Source of the DNA: Shinella kummerowiae
Lineage (GTDB): Bacteria > Pseudomonadota > Alphaproteobacteria > Rhizobiales > Rhizobiaceae
Assembly: GCF_009827055.1 (NCBI RefSeq)
Contig: NZ_WUMK01000012.1
Location: 1-64,000, forward strand
Direction of reading: 5' to 3'
DNA: 64,000 nucleotides
Shown piece by piece: positions 50,588-62,213 of the stretch (positions are counted from its first letter, which is position 1; each line of letters begins with the position of its first letter). The translations under genes were made by a program, and so were the position numbers. Under the pieces are notes generated by a model. That model was not told where the DNA came from and did not search any database. It was given only the letters and a program-made list of their open reading frames with translations.

Positions 50588-52939
50588 ATGGGTGTCGAAG
50601 GCATCGGCGCGCGCGTCGCGCGAAAGGAAGACAAACGGTTTCTCATGGGCCAGGGCCGGTATACGGACGACATGTCCGTGCCGGGCATGCGCTATGCCGC
50701 ATTCGTGCGCTCGCCGCACGCCCATGCGAAGATCAAGAGCATCGATACGTCCGCGGCGGAGGATATGCCCGGCGTGGTCGCCGTGCTCAATGGCAAGCAG
50801 ATGCTGGACGACGGCATCGGCAACCTGATCTGCGGCTGGATGATCCACTCCAAGGACGGTTCGCCGATGAAGATGGGCGCCTGGCGGCCGATCGCACACG
50901 AGACCGTGCGTTATGTCGGTGACGCCGTCGCCGTGGTGGTGGCCGACACGCTGGGCGAGGCGCGCGACGCCGCCGAAGCCGTCGTCGTCGACTACGACGT
51001 GCTGCCCGCCGTCACCAGCGCGGTGAAAGCGCTCGAAGCCGGCCAGCCGCAACTGCATCCCGAGGCACCCGGCAACCTGATCTACGACTGGCAGATCGGC
51101 GATGCCGACGCGACCGATGCGGCGATTGCCGCAGCCGCCCATGTCACCGAGATGACGATCGTCAACAACCGACTGGCGCCCAACCCGATGGAGCCGCGCG
51201 CGGCGCTCGGCATCTACGATTCCGCCGAAGACCACTATACCTGCTACACGACGAGCCAGAACCCGCATGTCGCCCGCCTCGTCATGAGCGCATTCTACAA
51301 TGTGGCGCCGGAAAACAAGCTGCGCGTCATCGCCCCGGATGTCGGCGGCGGCTTCGGCTCGAAAATCTTCATCTATCCAGAGGAAATCGTCTGTCTCTGG
51401 GCCTCGAAACGTTCAGGCGTTCCGGTGAAATGGACCAGCGACCGGACCGAAGCGTTTTTGACCGATGCGCACGGTCGCGATCACGTTTCGACGGTCAAGA
51501 TGGCCTTCGACGCCAACAACCGTATCACCGCCCTGAAGGTCGACACGATCGCCAATTTCGGCGCCTACATGTCGCTCTTCTCCTCCTCGGTGCCGACCTA
51601 TCTCTATGCCACGCTGCTGTCCGGCCAGTACAACATCCCGGCGATCCACGCCAATGTGCGCGCGGTCTATACCAATACCGCCACGGTGGACGCCTATCGC
51701 GGCGCCGGGCGACCGGAAGCGACCTATCTGGTGGAGCGCACGGTGGAGACGGCAGCACGCGAACTCGGCGTCTCTCCGGCAGAACTCCGCCGCTCCAACT
51801 TCATCCGCTCCTTCCCGCATCAGACACCGGTGATCATGAACTATGACGCCGGCGACTACGAAGCCTCGCTGGAGGCGGCGATGAAGGCTGCCGACTGGAA
51901 CGGTTTCCCGGCCCGCAAGGCGGAAGCCGCAAACCGCGGCATGAAGCGCGGCATCGGCATGAGCTGCTACATCGAAGCCTGCGGCATTGCGCCGTCGGCG
52001 GCGGTCGGTTCGCTCGGCGCCGGCGTCGGTCTCTGGGAATCGGCGGAGGTGCGCGTCAATGCCGTCGGCACGATCGAAGTCCTGACCGGCTCGCACAGCC
52101 ACGGCCAGGGCCATGAGACGACCTTTGCCCAGCTCGTCGCCGAACGTTTCGGCGTGCCGATCGACAGCGTCTCTATCGTGCATGGTGACACCGACAAGGT
52201 GCAGATGGGCATGGGCACCTACGGCTCGCGCTCCGGCGCCGTCGGCATGTCGGCCATCGTCAAGGCGCTCGACAAGGTGGAGGCCAAGGCGAAGAAGATC
52301 GCAGCCCACCTGATGGAGGCCGACGAGAGCGACATCGTCATCGAAAACGGCGCCCTGAAGGTTGCCGGCACAGACAAGACCGTGCCGTGGTTCCAGATGG
52401 CACTTGCCGCCTATACCGCACACAACCTGCCCGCCGGCATGGAGCCGGGCCTCAAAGAAGGAGCCTTCTACGATCCGGCCAACTTCACCTTCCCGGCCGG
52501 CTGCTACATTGCGGAGGTCGAGGTCGATCCGGAGACCGGCAAGACGAAGATCATCCAGTTCGTCGCCGCCGACGACTTCGGCAACATCATCAACCCGATG
52601 ATCGTCGAGGGCCAGGTGCATGGCGGCATCGCGCAGGGCATCGGCCAGGCGATGCTGGAAGGCGTGCACTACGATCCGGAAACGGGCCAGCTCCTGACGG
52701 CAAGCTACATGGACTACACCATGCCGCGCGCCGACGACCTGCCCTCCTTCAATGTCTCGCACCAGAACACGCCCTGCCCGAACAATCCGCTCGGCATCAA
52801 GGGCTGCGGCGAGGCCGGCGCCATCGGCTCTCCACCGGCGCTGATCAACGCCATCACCGATGCCATCGGCAACAACGACCTCTCCATGCCCGCAACGCCC
52901 CAGAAGGTCTGGGCGGCGGCGCGTGCTGCGGCCAACTGA
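50588..52939 (+). CDS. coxL: CO dehydrogenase form II-like large molybdenum subunit (CoxL)
   Basis: A 783-residue molybdenum hydroxylase subunit. The active-site loop is AYRGAGR (369-375), the form II signature, not the AYXCSFR of form I CO dehydrogenase. The catalytic glutamate is Glu742 in GCGEAGAIG. Form II enzymes may oxidise CO slowly or act on other aldehydes or N-heterocycles; CO as substrate is not shown. The ATG at 50588 follows a GGAGGAG site by 6 bases. No coxDEF or other maturation genes lie nearby. Confidence 0.9.
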   Translation: MGVEGIGARVARKEDKRFLMGQGRYTDDMSVPGMRYAAFVRSPHAHAKIKSIDTSAAEDMPGVVAVLNGKQMLDDGIGNLICGWMIHSKDGSPMKMGAWRPIAHETVRYVGDAVAVVVADTLGEARDAAEAVVVDYDVLPAVTSAVKALEAGQPQLHPEAPGNLIYDWQIGDADATDAAIAAAAHVTEMTIVNNRLAPNPMEPRAALGIYDSAEDHYTCYTTSQNPHVARLVMSAFYNVAPENKLRVIAPDVGGGFGSKIFIYPEEIVCLWASKRSGVPVKWTSDRTEAFLTDAHGRDHVSTVKMAFDANNRITALKVDTIANFGAYMSLFSSSVPTYLYATLLSGQYNIPAIHANVRAVYTNTATVDAYRGAGRPEATYLVERTVETAARELGVSPAELRRSNFIRSFPHQTPVIMNYDAGDYEASLEAAMKAADWNGFPARKAEAANRGMKRGIGMSCYIEACGIAPSAAVGSLGAGVGLWESAEVRVNAVGTIEVLTGSHSHGQGHETTFAQLVAERFGVPIDSVSIVHGDTDKVQMGMGTYGSRSGAVGMSAIVKALDKVEAKAKKIAAHLMEADESDIVIENGALKVAGTDKTVPWFQMALAAYTAHNLPAGMEPGLKEGAFYDPANFTFPAGCYIAEVEVDPETGKTKIIQFVAADDFGNIINPMIVEGQVHGGIAQGIGQAMLEGVHYDPETGQLLTASYMDYTMPRADDLPSFNVSHQNTPCPNNPLGIKGCGEAGAIGSPPALINAITDAIGNNDLSMPATPQKVWAAARAAAN

Positions 52940-52950
52940 CGGAGGAAGCC

Positions 52951-53748
52951 ATGTACGCAACGAATTACCATCGCGCGTCCTCGATCGCCGACGCCGTCAC
53001 GCTGCAGTCCTCGTCGGACGAAGCAAAATACGTCTCCGGCGGCATGACGCTGATCCCGACCATGAAGCAGCGGCTCGCCGCGCCTTCCGACCTCGTCGAT
53101 CTGCGCCATGTCGGCGAATTGAAGGGCATCTCCGTCAATGGCAGCCGGGTGCGCATCGGTGCCGGCACGACACATGCCGAGGTCGCCACCTCGGCCGAGC
53201 TGAAAGCCGCCTGCCCGGCGATCTGCCACCTCGCCTCGCATATCGGCGACCCGCATGTGCGCCATATGGGTACGATCGGCGGCTCGATCGCCAACAACGA
53301 CCCGGCCGCCGACTACCCCTCCGCCATGCTGGCGCTGGGCGCGACGATCGTCACCAACGCGCGGGAAATCCTCGCAGACGACTTCTTCACCGGCCTCTTC
53401 GAGACGGCGCTGGAGGATGGCGAGATCGTCGTGGCGGTCACCTTCGACGCGCCCGCCAAAGCCGGTTACGCCAAGTTCCCGAACCCGGCCTCGCGCTATG
53501 CGATGACCGGCGTCTTCGTGGCGAAGGCAAGCGATGGCAGCGCGCGGGTGGCGGTGACCGGTGCCGGCTCCGACGGCGTGTTCCGCCATGCCGGACTGGA
53601 GCAGGCGCTTTCCGCCAACTGGTCGGCCGATGCCACCGCAGGCGTGGACGTCGATGCCTCCAACCTGCTCTCCGATATCCACGGCAGCGCGGACTATCGG
53701 GCGAACCTCGTGAAGGTCATGGCCAAGCGGGCGGTCGCAGCCGCCTGA
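52951..53748 (+). CDS. coxM: CO dehydrogenase-family FAD subunit (CoxM)
   Basis: A 265-residue FAD-binding subunit of the xanthine oxidase family. FAD contacts are YVSGGMTLIPTMK (near 27) and TIGGSIANNDPAADYP (near 108). It receives electrons from CoxS and passes them to an acceptor such as quinone. The ATG has a GGAGGAAG site and comes 11 bases after coxL. A terminator follows. Confidence 0.92.
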   Translation: MYATNYHRASSIADAVTLQSSSDEAKYVSGGMTLIPTMKQRLAAPSDLVDLRHVGELKGISVNGSRVRIGAGTTHAEVATSAELKAACPAICHLASHIGDPHVRHMGTIGGSIANNDPAADYPSAMLALGATIVTNAREILADDFFTGLFETALEDGEIVVAVTFDAPAKAGYAKFPNPASRYAMTGVFVAKASDGSARVAVTGAGSDGVFRHAGLEQALSANWSADATAGVDVDASNLLSDIHGSADYRANLVKVMAKRAVAAA

Positions 53749-53780
53749 CTTCCACGAAAAAGCTGAAACTGGTTCGATTA

Positions 53781-53807
53781 AAAGGGCGGTTGAGGCCGTC
53801 CTTTTTT
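53781..53807 (+). terminator. terminator of coxSLM
   Basis: A 9-bp stem (AAAGGGCGG with CCGTCCTTT, one G-U pair) is followed by TTTTTT. Confidence 0.75.
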
Positions 53808-53816
53808 CATGCAGAC

Positions 53817-53830
53817 TTGACATGCATCAA
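53817..53830. promoter_or_regulatory. FNR/FixK-type anaerobox upstream of hemA
   Basis: TTGAC-ATGC-ATCAA fits the anaerobox consensus TTGAT-N4-ATCAA with one mismatch, 163 bases before the hemA start codon. hemA genes of rhizobia are controlled by FnrN/FixK-type regulators under low oxygen. Confidence 0.65.
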
Positions 53831-53992
53831 CAGGAAATGGCCTTTGGGGGCTTAAGACACTTTGGAATGGTTCAAAGGTGGCGCCGATTTGCCGCAGCGG
53901 ATACCGTTGCAGCGAAAGGGCGTCGGGTGTAGCCGATTGAACGACCGCCAACGACGATGATGTCCGGGTTTTCGCCGGACAGGAGACTCCGG

Positions 53993-55207
53993 ATGGACTT
54001 CGAGACCTACTTCAAGAACGAGCTGGATGGCCTGCATCAGGAAGGCCGCTACCGCGTTTTCGCCGACCTGGAACGCCAGAAGGGCAGCTTCCCGAAGGCG
54101 ACCCGCTACACGGCGGACGGTCCGAAGGACGTCACGGTCTGGTGCTCGAACGACTATCTCGGCATGGGCCAGCACCCGAAGGTCACCGAGGCGATGAAAC
54201 TCGCCATCGACCAGTGTGGAGCCGGTGCCGGCGGCACCCGCAACATCTCCGGCACCAATCACCACCATGTGCTGCTCGAGCGCGAACTCGCCGACCTGCA
54301 CGGCAAGGAATCGGCGCTGCTCTTCACCTCGGGCTATGTTTCCAACTGGGCCGCCCTCGGCACGCTCTGTTCGAAGATCCCCGGCATCATCTGTTTCTCC
54401 GATGCCGGCAACCACGCATCGATGATCGAGGGCATCCGCCACTCGAAATGCGAGCGGGTGATCTGGAAACACAATGACCTGAAGGACCTCGAAGCCAAGT
54501 TGGCCGCCGCCGATCCCAAGGCGCCGAAAATGATCGCCTTCGAATCGGTCTATTCGATGGATGGTGACATCGCCCCCATCAAGGAGATCTGCGACCTCGC
54601 CGACAAGTACGGCGCGATGACCTATCTCGACGAAGTGCATGCCGTCGGCATGTATGGCCCACGCGGCGGCGGCATTGCCGAACGCGAAGGCCTGATGCAC
54701 CGCCTCACCCTCATCGAGGGCACGCTTGGCAAGGCCTTCGGCGTGATGGGTGGGTATATCGCGGGCTCGGCAGCACTCTGCGATTTCGTCCGCTCCTTTG
54801 CCTCCGGCTTCATCTTCACGACCTCGCTGCCGCCGGCGATCGCCGCCGGTGCGTGTGCTGCCATCCGCCACCTCAAGGAAAGCCAGGTCGAACGCTTCGC
54901 CCATCAGGAGCGTGTCCGCCGCCTGCGCTCACTGCTCGACCGCAACGGTATCCCGCACATGCCGAACCCGAGCCACATCGTGCCGGTGATGGTGGGCGAT
55001 GCCGCCAAGTGCAAATGGATCTCGGACCTGCTGCTCGACAATTTCGGCATCTACGTCCAGCCGATCAACTATCCGACCGTGCCGAAGAAGACCGAGCGCC
55101 TGCGCATCACGCCGACGCCGCTGCACACCGACGCCGATATCGACCATCTGGTCGGCGCGCTGCATTCGCTCTGGTCGCGCTGCGCTCTGGCTCGTGCCGT
55201 CGCCTAA
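53993..55207 (+). CDS. hemA: 5-aminolevulinate synthase
   Basis: This PLP enzyme condenses glycine and succinyl-CoA to 5-aminolevulinate, the first step of heme in alphaproteobacteria. The 404-residue protein has GTRNISGTN, the aspartate of [12 protein letters not shown], and the PLP lysine Lys247 in GTLGKAFG. The N-terminus ([18 protein letters not shown]) fits ALAS; the ATG at 53993 follows AGGAGA by 8 bases, and an ATG at 53957 is less likely. It is convergent with dxr (17-base gap) and preceded by an anaerobox. Confidence 0.97.
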   Translation: MDFETYFKNELDGLHQEGRYRVFADLERQKGSFPKATRYTADGPKDVTVWCSNDYLGMGQHPKVTEAMKLAIDQCGAGAGGTRNISGTNHHHVLLERELADLHGKESALLFTSGYVSNWAALGTLCSKIPGIICFSDAGNHASMIEGIRHSKCERVIWKHNDLKDLEAKLAAADPKAPKMIAFESVYSMDGDIAPIKEICDLADKYGAMTYLDEVHAVGMYGPRGGGIAEREGLMHRLTLIEGTLGKAFGVMGGYIAGSAALCDFVRSFASGFIFTTSLPPAIAAGACAAIRHLKESQVERFAHQERVRRLRSLLDRNGIPHMPNPSHIVPVMVGDAAKCKWISDLLLDNFGIYVQPINYPTVPKKTERLRITPTPLHTDADIDHLVGALHSLWSRCALARAVA

Positions 55208-55224
55208 GCGAAGCGAAGCGAGGA

Positions 55225-56400
55225 TTATCCGATAAGCCCGGCGGCCACCCGTCGGGCTTCTTCGTCTGCGGCGAAGACATCGTCCATCGAGGACGCTGGC
55301 GGCAGGTGGGTGAGCTTGTCCATCACCTGTTCGGCGATATCGGCCATCGACAGGAAACCGAGGCGCCCGCCGACGAAGGCGTGGAAGGCAACTTCCTCCG
55401 CCGCATTCATGATCGCGCCCTGCAACCCGCCACGTTCCAGCGCCGTGCGGGCAAGACGCAGGGCGGGGAACCGATCCTCGTCCGGCGCCTCGAAATCGAG
55501 CCGCGACAGTTTGGCGAAATCCAGCCGGTCGACATTGAGTGCCGAGCGCGTCGGATAGGTCAGCGCATAACCGATCGCCGTGCGCATGTCGGGCGCACCG
55601 AGCTGCGCGAGCACCGAGCCGTCGACATAGCCGACCATCGAATGGATGATCGACTGCGGATGCACCACCACCTCGATCTGGTCCGGACGCACATCGAACA
55701 GGTGCTTCGCCTCGATCATCTCCAGCGCCTTATTGAACATCGAGGCGCTGCCGATCGAGATCTTCAGGCCCATCGACCAGTTGGGATGGGCGCGTGCGAT
55801 GTCCGCCGTGACGCCTGCCATCTGTTCGCGGCTCCAGGTGCGGAACGGGCCACCGGAGGCTGTCAGCACGATGCGCTCGACGGCATGCCGCTGGTCGTCT
55901 TCCAACGCCTGGAAGATCGCGCTGTGTTCGCTGTCGACCGGAATGAGCCGCCCGCCGCCTTGCGCGACAGCCTGCACGAAGAGATCGCCAGCAGAGACCA
56001 GGCATTCCTTGTTGGCAAGCGCGATATCCGCTCCACGCTTGGCTGCGGCAAGCGTCGGCGCAAGCCCTGCCGTGCCGACGATCGCCGCCATCACCCAGTC
56101 CGCATCGCCGGACGCCGCGTCCAGCAGCGCCGACCGCCCGGCAGCCGCCGCGATGCCGCTCCCGGAAAGCGCGTCCTTCAGATCCGCGTAGCGGCTCTCG
56201 TCCGCCGTCACCACCAGGCGCGCACCGCAGTCGCGCGCCTGTGCAGCGAGCAGTTCCACATTGCCGTTTCCCGTCAGCGCCACCACCTCGTAGCGCTCGC
56301 GCCCGCCGAGCTGGCGCACCACGTCGAGCGTGCTGGTGCCGATGGAACCTGTCGAGCCGAGAATGGTGATGCGGCGTCTCTGCCGCGCGTCCGGAGCCAT
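55225..56400 (-). CDS. dxr: 1-deoxy-D-xylulose 5-phosphate reductoisomerase
   Basis: DXR makes 2-C-methyl-D-erythritol 4-phosphate in the MEP isoprenoid pathway using NADPH and a divalent metal. The 391-residue protein has the NADPH motif GSTGSIGTSTLD (near 14), ALANKECLVSAG and the metal/substrate segment VDSEHSAIFQAL. The ATG at 56400 (MAPDARQ) gives family length; upstream in-frame codons to 56595 would add a non-conserved tail. It is next to hemA, as remembered for S. meliloti, but not in the uppS-cdsA-dxr-rseP block common in bacteria, so another copy may exist elsewhere. Confidence 0.93.
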   Translation of the reverse strand: MAPDARQRRRITILGSTGSIGTSTLDVVRQLGGRERYEVVALTGNGNVELLAAQARDCGARLVVTADESRYADLKDALSGSGIAAAAGRSALLDAASGDADWVMAAIVGTAGLAPTLAAAKRGADIALANKECLVSAGDLFVQAVAQGGGRLIPVDSEHSAIFQALEDDQRHAVERIVLTASGGPFRTWSREQMAGVTADIARAHPNWSMGLKISIGSASMFNKALEMIEAKHLFDVRPDQIEVVVHPQSIIHSMVGYVDGSVLAQLGAPDMRTAIGYALTYPTRSALNVDRLDFAKLSRLDFEAPDEDRFPALRLARTALERGGLQGAIMNAAEEVAFHAFVGGRLGFLSMADIAEQVMDKLTHLPPASSMDDVFAADEEARRVAAGLIG

Positions 56401-56589
56401 GATGTTTTCCGCGATTTTCTTGTTTTCAACAAATGGCTCTACAGGCGAAAGACGCCTGCAACAAGTCATCGAAATGCTGTAAAGCGAAGGCAGGTCCGGT
56501 GTTCTGGAACCCGCGACTTGACCTTTTCGCCCGGTCGGCCATAACGTCCCGGCAAAGCGGTCTTCCGCCTGACGCGATTGGAGAAATCT

Positions 56590-57306
56590 GTGCACCGACG
56601 CCTGAGACTATGGACCCTCGCCTGCCTCGCCCTTTGGGCGGCGGCTCCGGCCTATGCCGACGAGCCGGTTCCGGGTGGTCTCGGCGGCACATGGCTTGCC
56701 GAGGATATCGGCGGCAACGGCGTGATCGACGATCTGCAGACGACGCTGGAAATCAAGCCGGACGGCTCCTATGGCGGCAATGGCGGCTGCAACACCTATC
56801 GCGGCAAGCTGAAGGTGCAGAACGGCAATATCGCCTTTGCCCCGGCCGCCGCGACGCGCAAGATGTGCGCGCCGGCGATCATGGACCAGGAGCAGAAGTT
56901 CTTCGATACGCTCGGAACCGTCACCTCCTGGCGGCTCGAAAACGGCATCCTGCACCTGACCGGCAAGGAAGGCGCCCCGGCGATCCGTCTTGCCGCGCTG
57001 AAGAACAACACGGACATCGTCATACGCCTGCCGGGACCGGAACAAAGCGTGGCGCGCGAGACGCTGAACTATCAGTGTGACGCCGATCAGCGCATCAGCG
57101 TCGAATACATCAATGTCGGCGCCAATTCGCTCGCCGTCCTGCGCATCGCGGAAGAGACGATCATTGCGTCGAACGTGATGGCCGCCTCCGGCGCCAAATA
57201 TACCGGCGGCCGCTACGAATGGTGGACCAAGGGTGACGAAGCGACGCTCTACGACCTGACCAAGGGCGAGAACGCGCCGGGCGTCAACTGCAAGAAGACC
57301 GGCTGA
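56590..57306 (+). CDS. Periplasmic META and MliC domain protein (lysozyme inhibitor-like)
   Basis: A 238-residue secreted protein. A signal peptide (LWTLACLALWAAAPAYA, cleaved near residue 22) precedes a META/HslJ-like domain (about 30-140, GTWLAEDIGGNGV ... GGNGGCNTYRGK ... MDQEQKFFDTL). The C-terminus (about 155-238) matches MliC, with SAS/AASGAKY...YEWWTKGDEATLY and the paired cysteines. MliC domains inhibit C-type lysozyme. The start is a GTG at 56590, six bases after GGAG; the frame continues to a TTG at 56578. Confidence 0.8.
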   Translation: MHRRLRLWTLACLALWAAAPAYADEPVPGGLGGTWLAEDIGGNGVIDDLQTTLEIKPDGSYGGNGGCNTYRGKLKVQNGNIAFAPAAATRKMCAPAIMDQEQKFFDTLGTVTSWRLENGILHLTGKEGAPAIRLAALKNNTDIVIRLPGPEQSVARETLNYQCDADQRISVEYINVGANSLAVLRIAEETIIASNVMAASGAKYTGGRYEWWTKGDEATLYDLTKGENAPGVNCKKTG

Positions 57307-57330
57307 GCCGGCGGCATCGGGGGAAGTCGT

Positions 57331-57711
57331 ATGCCCACCTTCAAGGTCGGACAGAAAGTGGTTTGCATCAACGATCGCTTCAAGAACGTCTCGATCGATC
57401 AGGGCATCCGCAAGGGACAGATCTACACCGTCCGCTGGACCGGTCAATACCGCCACTATGTCGACGGCGATTTCTACGGCATCAAGCTGATGGAACTCTA
57501 TCGCGGCAACGATGACGGTCCGGAAGGCTACGGCGCCACGGACATGCCCTTCCGCGCCACCCGTTTCCGCCCGCTGGTCAGCGACCGCATCCGCAGCATG
57601 CTCGGCATGAAGGCGCCCACCCCGAAGGTCGTCGCCAAACCATCGGTCGTGCCGTCGATCAAGACCAAGCCGCGCGTCGTCACGCCCGAGCGCGAGAAGG
57701 AAGACGTCTGA
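57331..57711 (+). CDS. Hypothetical protein, possible SH3-like N-terminus
   Basis: A 126-residue protein I do not recognise. The N-terminal half (FKVGQKVVCINDRF, QIYTVRWTGQY, FYGIKLMELY) resembles short beta-barrel domains in rhizobial and phage hypotheticals; the C-terminal half is Pro/Lys/Val-rich and basic. It has no signal peptide, membrane segment or Cys-pair motif. It follows the META-MliC gene by 24 bases in the same direction, so co-transcription is likely, and ends 21 bases before the convergent oxyR. Confidence 0.65.
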   Translation: MPTFKVGQKVVCINDRFKNVSIDQGIRKGQIYTVRWTGQYRHYVDGDFYGIKLMELYRGNDDGPEGYGATDMPFRATRFRPLVSDRIRSMLGMKAPTPKVVAKPSVVPSIKTKPRVVTPEREKEDV

Positions 57712-57732
57712 TCGTCCCCTGCACAACTAGTC

Positions 57733-58647
57733 TCACGCCGGCAAACCCGGCCTGACGACGTCGGCGGCCGACTGCCGCACCACTTCGGAAATCTGCAAAA
57801 GCTGTTCGGCAAGCGGGCTGGTCTTGCGCCAGATCATGCCGATCGTTCTGGACGGTTGCGGGGCATTGAACCTGGCGATCGAAACGGCCGCCGAACGGGT
57901 TTCCACCGCCACGGCCATCTCCGGGATCAGGGTGATGCCGATGCCGGCGCCGACCATCTGCACCAGCGTGGACAGCGAACTTCCATCCATCAGTTCCCGC
58001 GGACGCTCCGTGTTCACCTTGCAGAAGGACAGCGCCTGCTCGCGAAAGCAGTGCCCCTCCTCCAGCAGCAGCAACCGCATTTCGCTCAGCATGTCGCGAT
58101 TGGGAACGGGCTTGCCCTCGTCCTTGCCCGGGCGAACGAGCACGAAATCCTCGTTGAACAGCGCCACTTCGGTGAGTGACGGTTCAGACACCGGCAAAGC
58201 GACGATTGCGGTGTCGAGGCGTCCCTCGGTCAGTTCCTGGACCAGTTTTGCGGTCTGCGTTTCGCGCACATGGATGTCGAGCCCGTCATAAAGCCGAGTA
58301 AGATTGCCGATGATCCGCGGCAGCATATAGGGGGCGACGGTGGGGATGATGCCGATCCGGAGACGCCCCGCCAGCTGGTTCCTGGCCGCCCGAGCCACAT
58401 CGCCCAGTTCGTCGACCGAACGCAGGATTTCCCGCACGCGCACGAGAAAGGCCTCGCCAAAATTGGTGAGCCGGACCTGGCGCGCGCCGCGCTCGAAGAG
58501 GTCGCTGCCTAGTTCCTTTTCCAGTTCCTTGATCTGCGTCGACAGCGCCGGCTGGGAAATCGAGCAGGCGTCGGCCGCCCGTCCAAAATGATTGTGGCGG
58601 GCCATCGCTTCAAAATAGCGCAGTTGTCTGAGGGTAAAGTTCATCAT
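57733..58647 (-). CDS. oxyR: Hydrogen peroxide-sensing regulator OxyR
   Basis: A 304-residue LysR-family regulator. The HTH is at about 1-60 (LRQLRYFEAMARHNHFGRAA). Two cysteines in GHCFREQALSFC (C200 and C209, counting from the first Met) match the redox disulfide pair C199/C208 of E. coli OxyR. The divergent katG supports the assignment. Two adjacent ATGs (58647, 58644) make the start uncertain by one residue. A palindrome covers the start. Confidence 0.95.
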   Translation of the reverse strand: MMNFTLRQLRYFEAMARHNHFGRAADACSISQPALSTQIKELEKELGSDLFERGARQVRLTNFGEAFLVRVREILRSVDELGDVARAARNQLAGRLRIGIIPTVAPYMLPRIIGNLTRLYDGLDIHVRETQTAKLVQELTEGRLDTAIVALPVSEPSLTEVALFNEDFVLVRPGKDEGKPVPNRDMLSEMRLLLLEEGHCFREQALSFCKVNTERPRELMDGSSLSTLVQMVGAGIGITLIPEMAVAVETRSAAVSIARFNAPQPSRTIGMIWRKTSPLAEQLLQISEVVRQSAADVVRPGLPA

Positions 58648-58655
58648 AAGCTTAT
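58646..58655. promoter_or_regulatory. palindrome at the oxyR start
   Basis: ATAAGCTTAT overlaps the oxyR initiation codon in the oxyR-katG intergenic region. Another GATAAG/CTTATC element follows (TTATCTTATC, to 58661). Autoregulation by OxyR is possible but not shown. Confidence 0.3.
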
Positions 58656-58708
58656 CTTATCGCGCCGATCAATAAATCAAACTTAAATTTATGCCAGCCT
58701 TTTGCTAA

Positions 58709-61063
<2,355 letters not shown>

Positions 61064-61070
61064 ACAAAAG

Positions 61071-61102
61071 CGGGCGCGGCTGGTCTCCAGCCGCGCCCGT
61101 CT
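61071..61102. terminator. terminator of katG
   Basis: Perfect 13-bp arms CGGGCGCGGCTGG and CCAGCCGCGCCCG enclose a 3-nt loop. The downstream T-run is poor (TCTTCCATTTT). It lies between convergent katG and the ABC ATPase gene. Confidence 0.6.
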
Positions 61103-61121
61103 TCCATTTTACGGCGACGAC

Positions 61122-62210
61122 TCAAGCCCGTAGCAGAGACATGCCCGAGGCCCGGTCGAAGAGATGCAGGGCCTCTTCCTTTGCGCTAAACGCGACCGGC
61201 GTGCCCGCCTTGGGCCGCATCACCGCCGGCACCAATGCGCTCACCTCCTTGCCGCCGACCCGGAAGGACACGAGGGCGTCGTCCCCGTGGAATTCGACGA
61301 GGTCGATGACACCGGCAAGCCTGTTGGCATCGCTCACCCCCCCGCCGGCGACCAGCGCCGAGGGACGCACGCCAAGCGTGACAGCCTGCCGCTCCGTGAG
61401 ATCGAAGCGCCCGCGGGACACCACGAAGCGCACACCGTCGCCGTCAAGCCGCCAGTTTTCGCCGTCCGCATGCGCCGTCACATCGACAAAGTTCATGTTG
61501 GGCGTGCCGATGAAACCGGCAACGAAAAGCGTGCGCGGCCGCTCGTAGATTTCCGCCGGCGTGCCGACCTGCTCGATGGCGCCGCCCTTCATCAGCACGA
61601 TCCGGTCGGCCAGCGTCATCGCCTCTAGCTGGTCGTGCGTGACATAGACGGTCGTCGTCTTCAGCGCCTGGTGCAGCCGGGCGATCTCGACGCGCATATG
61701 GTTGCGCAGCTTGGCGTCGAGGTTGGAGAGCGGTTCGTCGAACAGGAAGACCCGTGGCGTCTTGATCATGGCGCGCGCAATCGCCACGCGCTGCTGCTGG
61801 CCCCCGGACAGCTCCGTCGGCTTGCGGGAGAGATAGGGTTCCAGCCCGAGCGTTCCAGCCACCGCCTGAATGCGGCTGTCGATCTCCGCCTTGTCCACCT
61901 TCATGCGCTTCAGGCCGAAGGCGATGTTGTCGTAGATCGTCATATGCGGATAGAGCGCATAGTTCTGGAAGACCATCGCCACGCCGCGATCGCGCGGTTC
62001 GAGATCGTTGACGACCCGGCCGGCAATCGACACCTCGCCGCCGGAAATATCCTCCAGTCCCGCGATCATGCGCAGCAGCGTGGATTTCCCGCAGCCGGAG
62101 GGGCCGAGGAAGACGACGAATTCGTGGTCCGCGATCTCCAGGTTGAAATCGCGGATGACGTTGACGGCCCCATAGGCCTTGTCCACCTTGGCACAGACGA
62201 TGTTAGCCAT
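61122..62210 (-). CDS. Polyol/sugar ABC transporter ATPase (MalK/UgpC family)
   Basis: A 362-residue ATPase with Walker [10 protein letters not shown] (near 36), canonical LSGGQQQR, Walker [17 protein letters not shown], the H-loop [11 protein letters not shown] and a C-terminal TOBE regulatory region. It belongs to an importer whose permease and a polyol dehydrogenase lie upstream on the same strand, so mannitol, sorbitol or xylitol is the likely substrate. The match to a specific transporter is not resolved. Confidence 0.9.
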   Translation of the reverse strand: MANIVCAKVDKAYGAVNVIRDFNLEIADHEFVVFLGPSGCGKSTLLRMIAGLEDISGGEVSIAGRVVNDLEPRDRGVAMVFQNYALYPHMTIYDNIAFGLKRMKVDKAEIDSRIQAVAGTLGLEPYLSRKPTELSGGQQQRVAIARAMIKTPRVFLFDEPLSNLDAKLRNHMRVEIARLHQALKTTTVYVTHDQLEAMTLADRIVLMKGGAIEQVGTPAEIYERPRTLFVAGFIGTPNMNFVDVTAHADGENWRLDGDGVRFVVSRGRFDLTERQAVTLGVRPSALVAGGGVSDANRLAGVIDLVEFHGDDALVSFRVGGKEVSALVPAVMRPKAGTPVAFSAKEEALHLFDRASGMSLLRA

Positions 62211-62213
62211 GGC

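Noticed and set aside
53817-53822. TTGACA upstream of hemA as a sigma-70 -35 element
   Set aside because: The expected -10 position is poor (GCCTTT), and the same bases form the anaerobox TTGAC-ATGC-ATCAA, a better explanation.
55206-55222. Tandem GCGAA repeats after the hemA stop
   Set aside because: Only three short units, too few to support a functional repeat; probably incidental.
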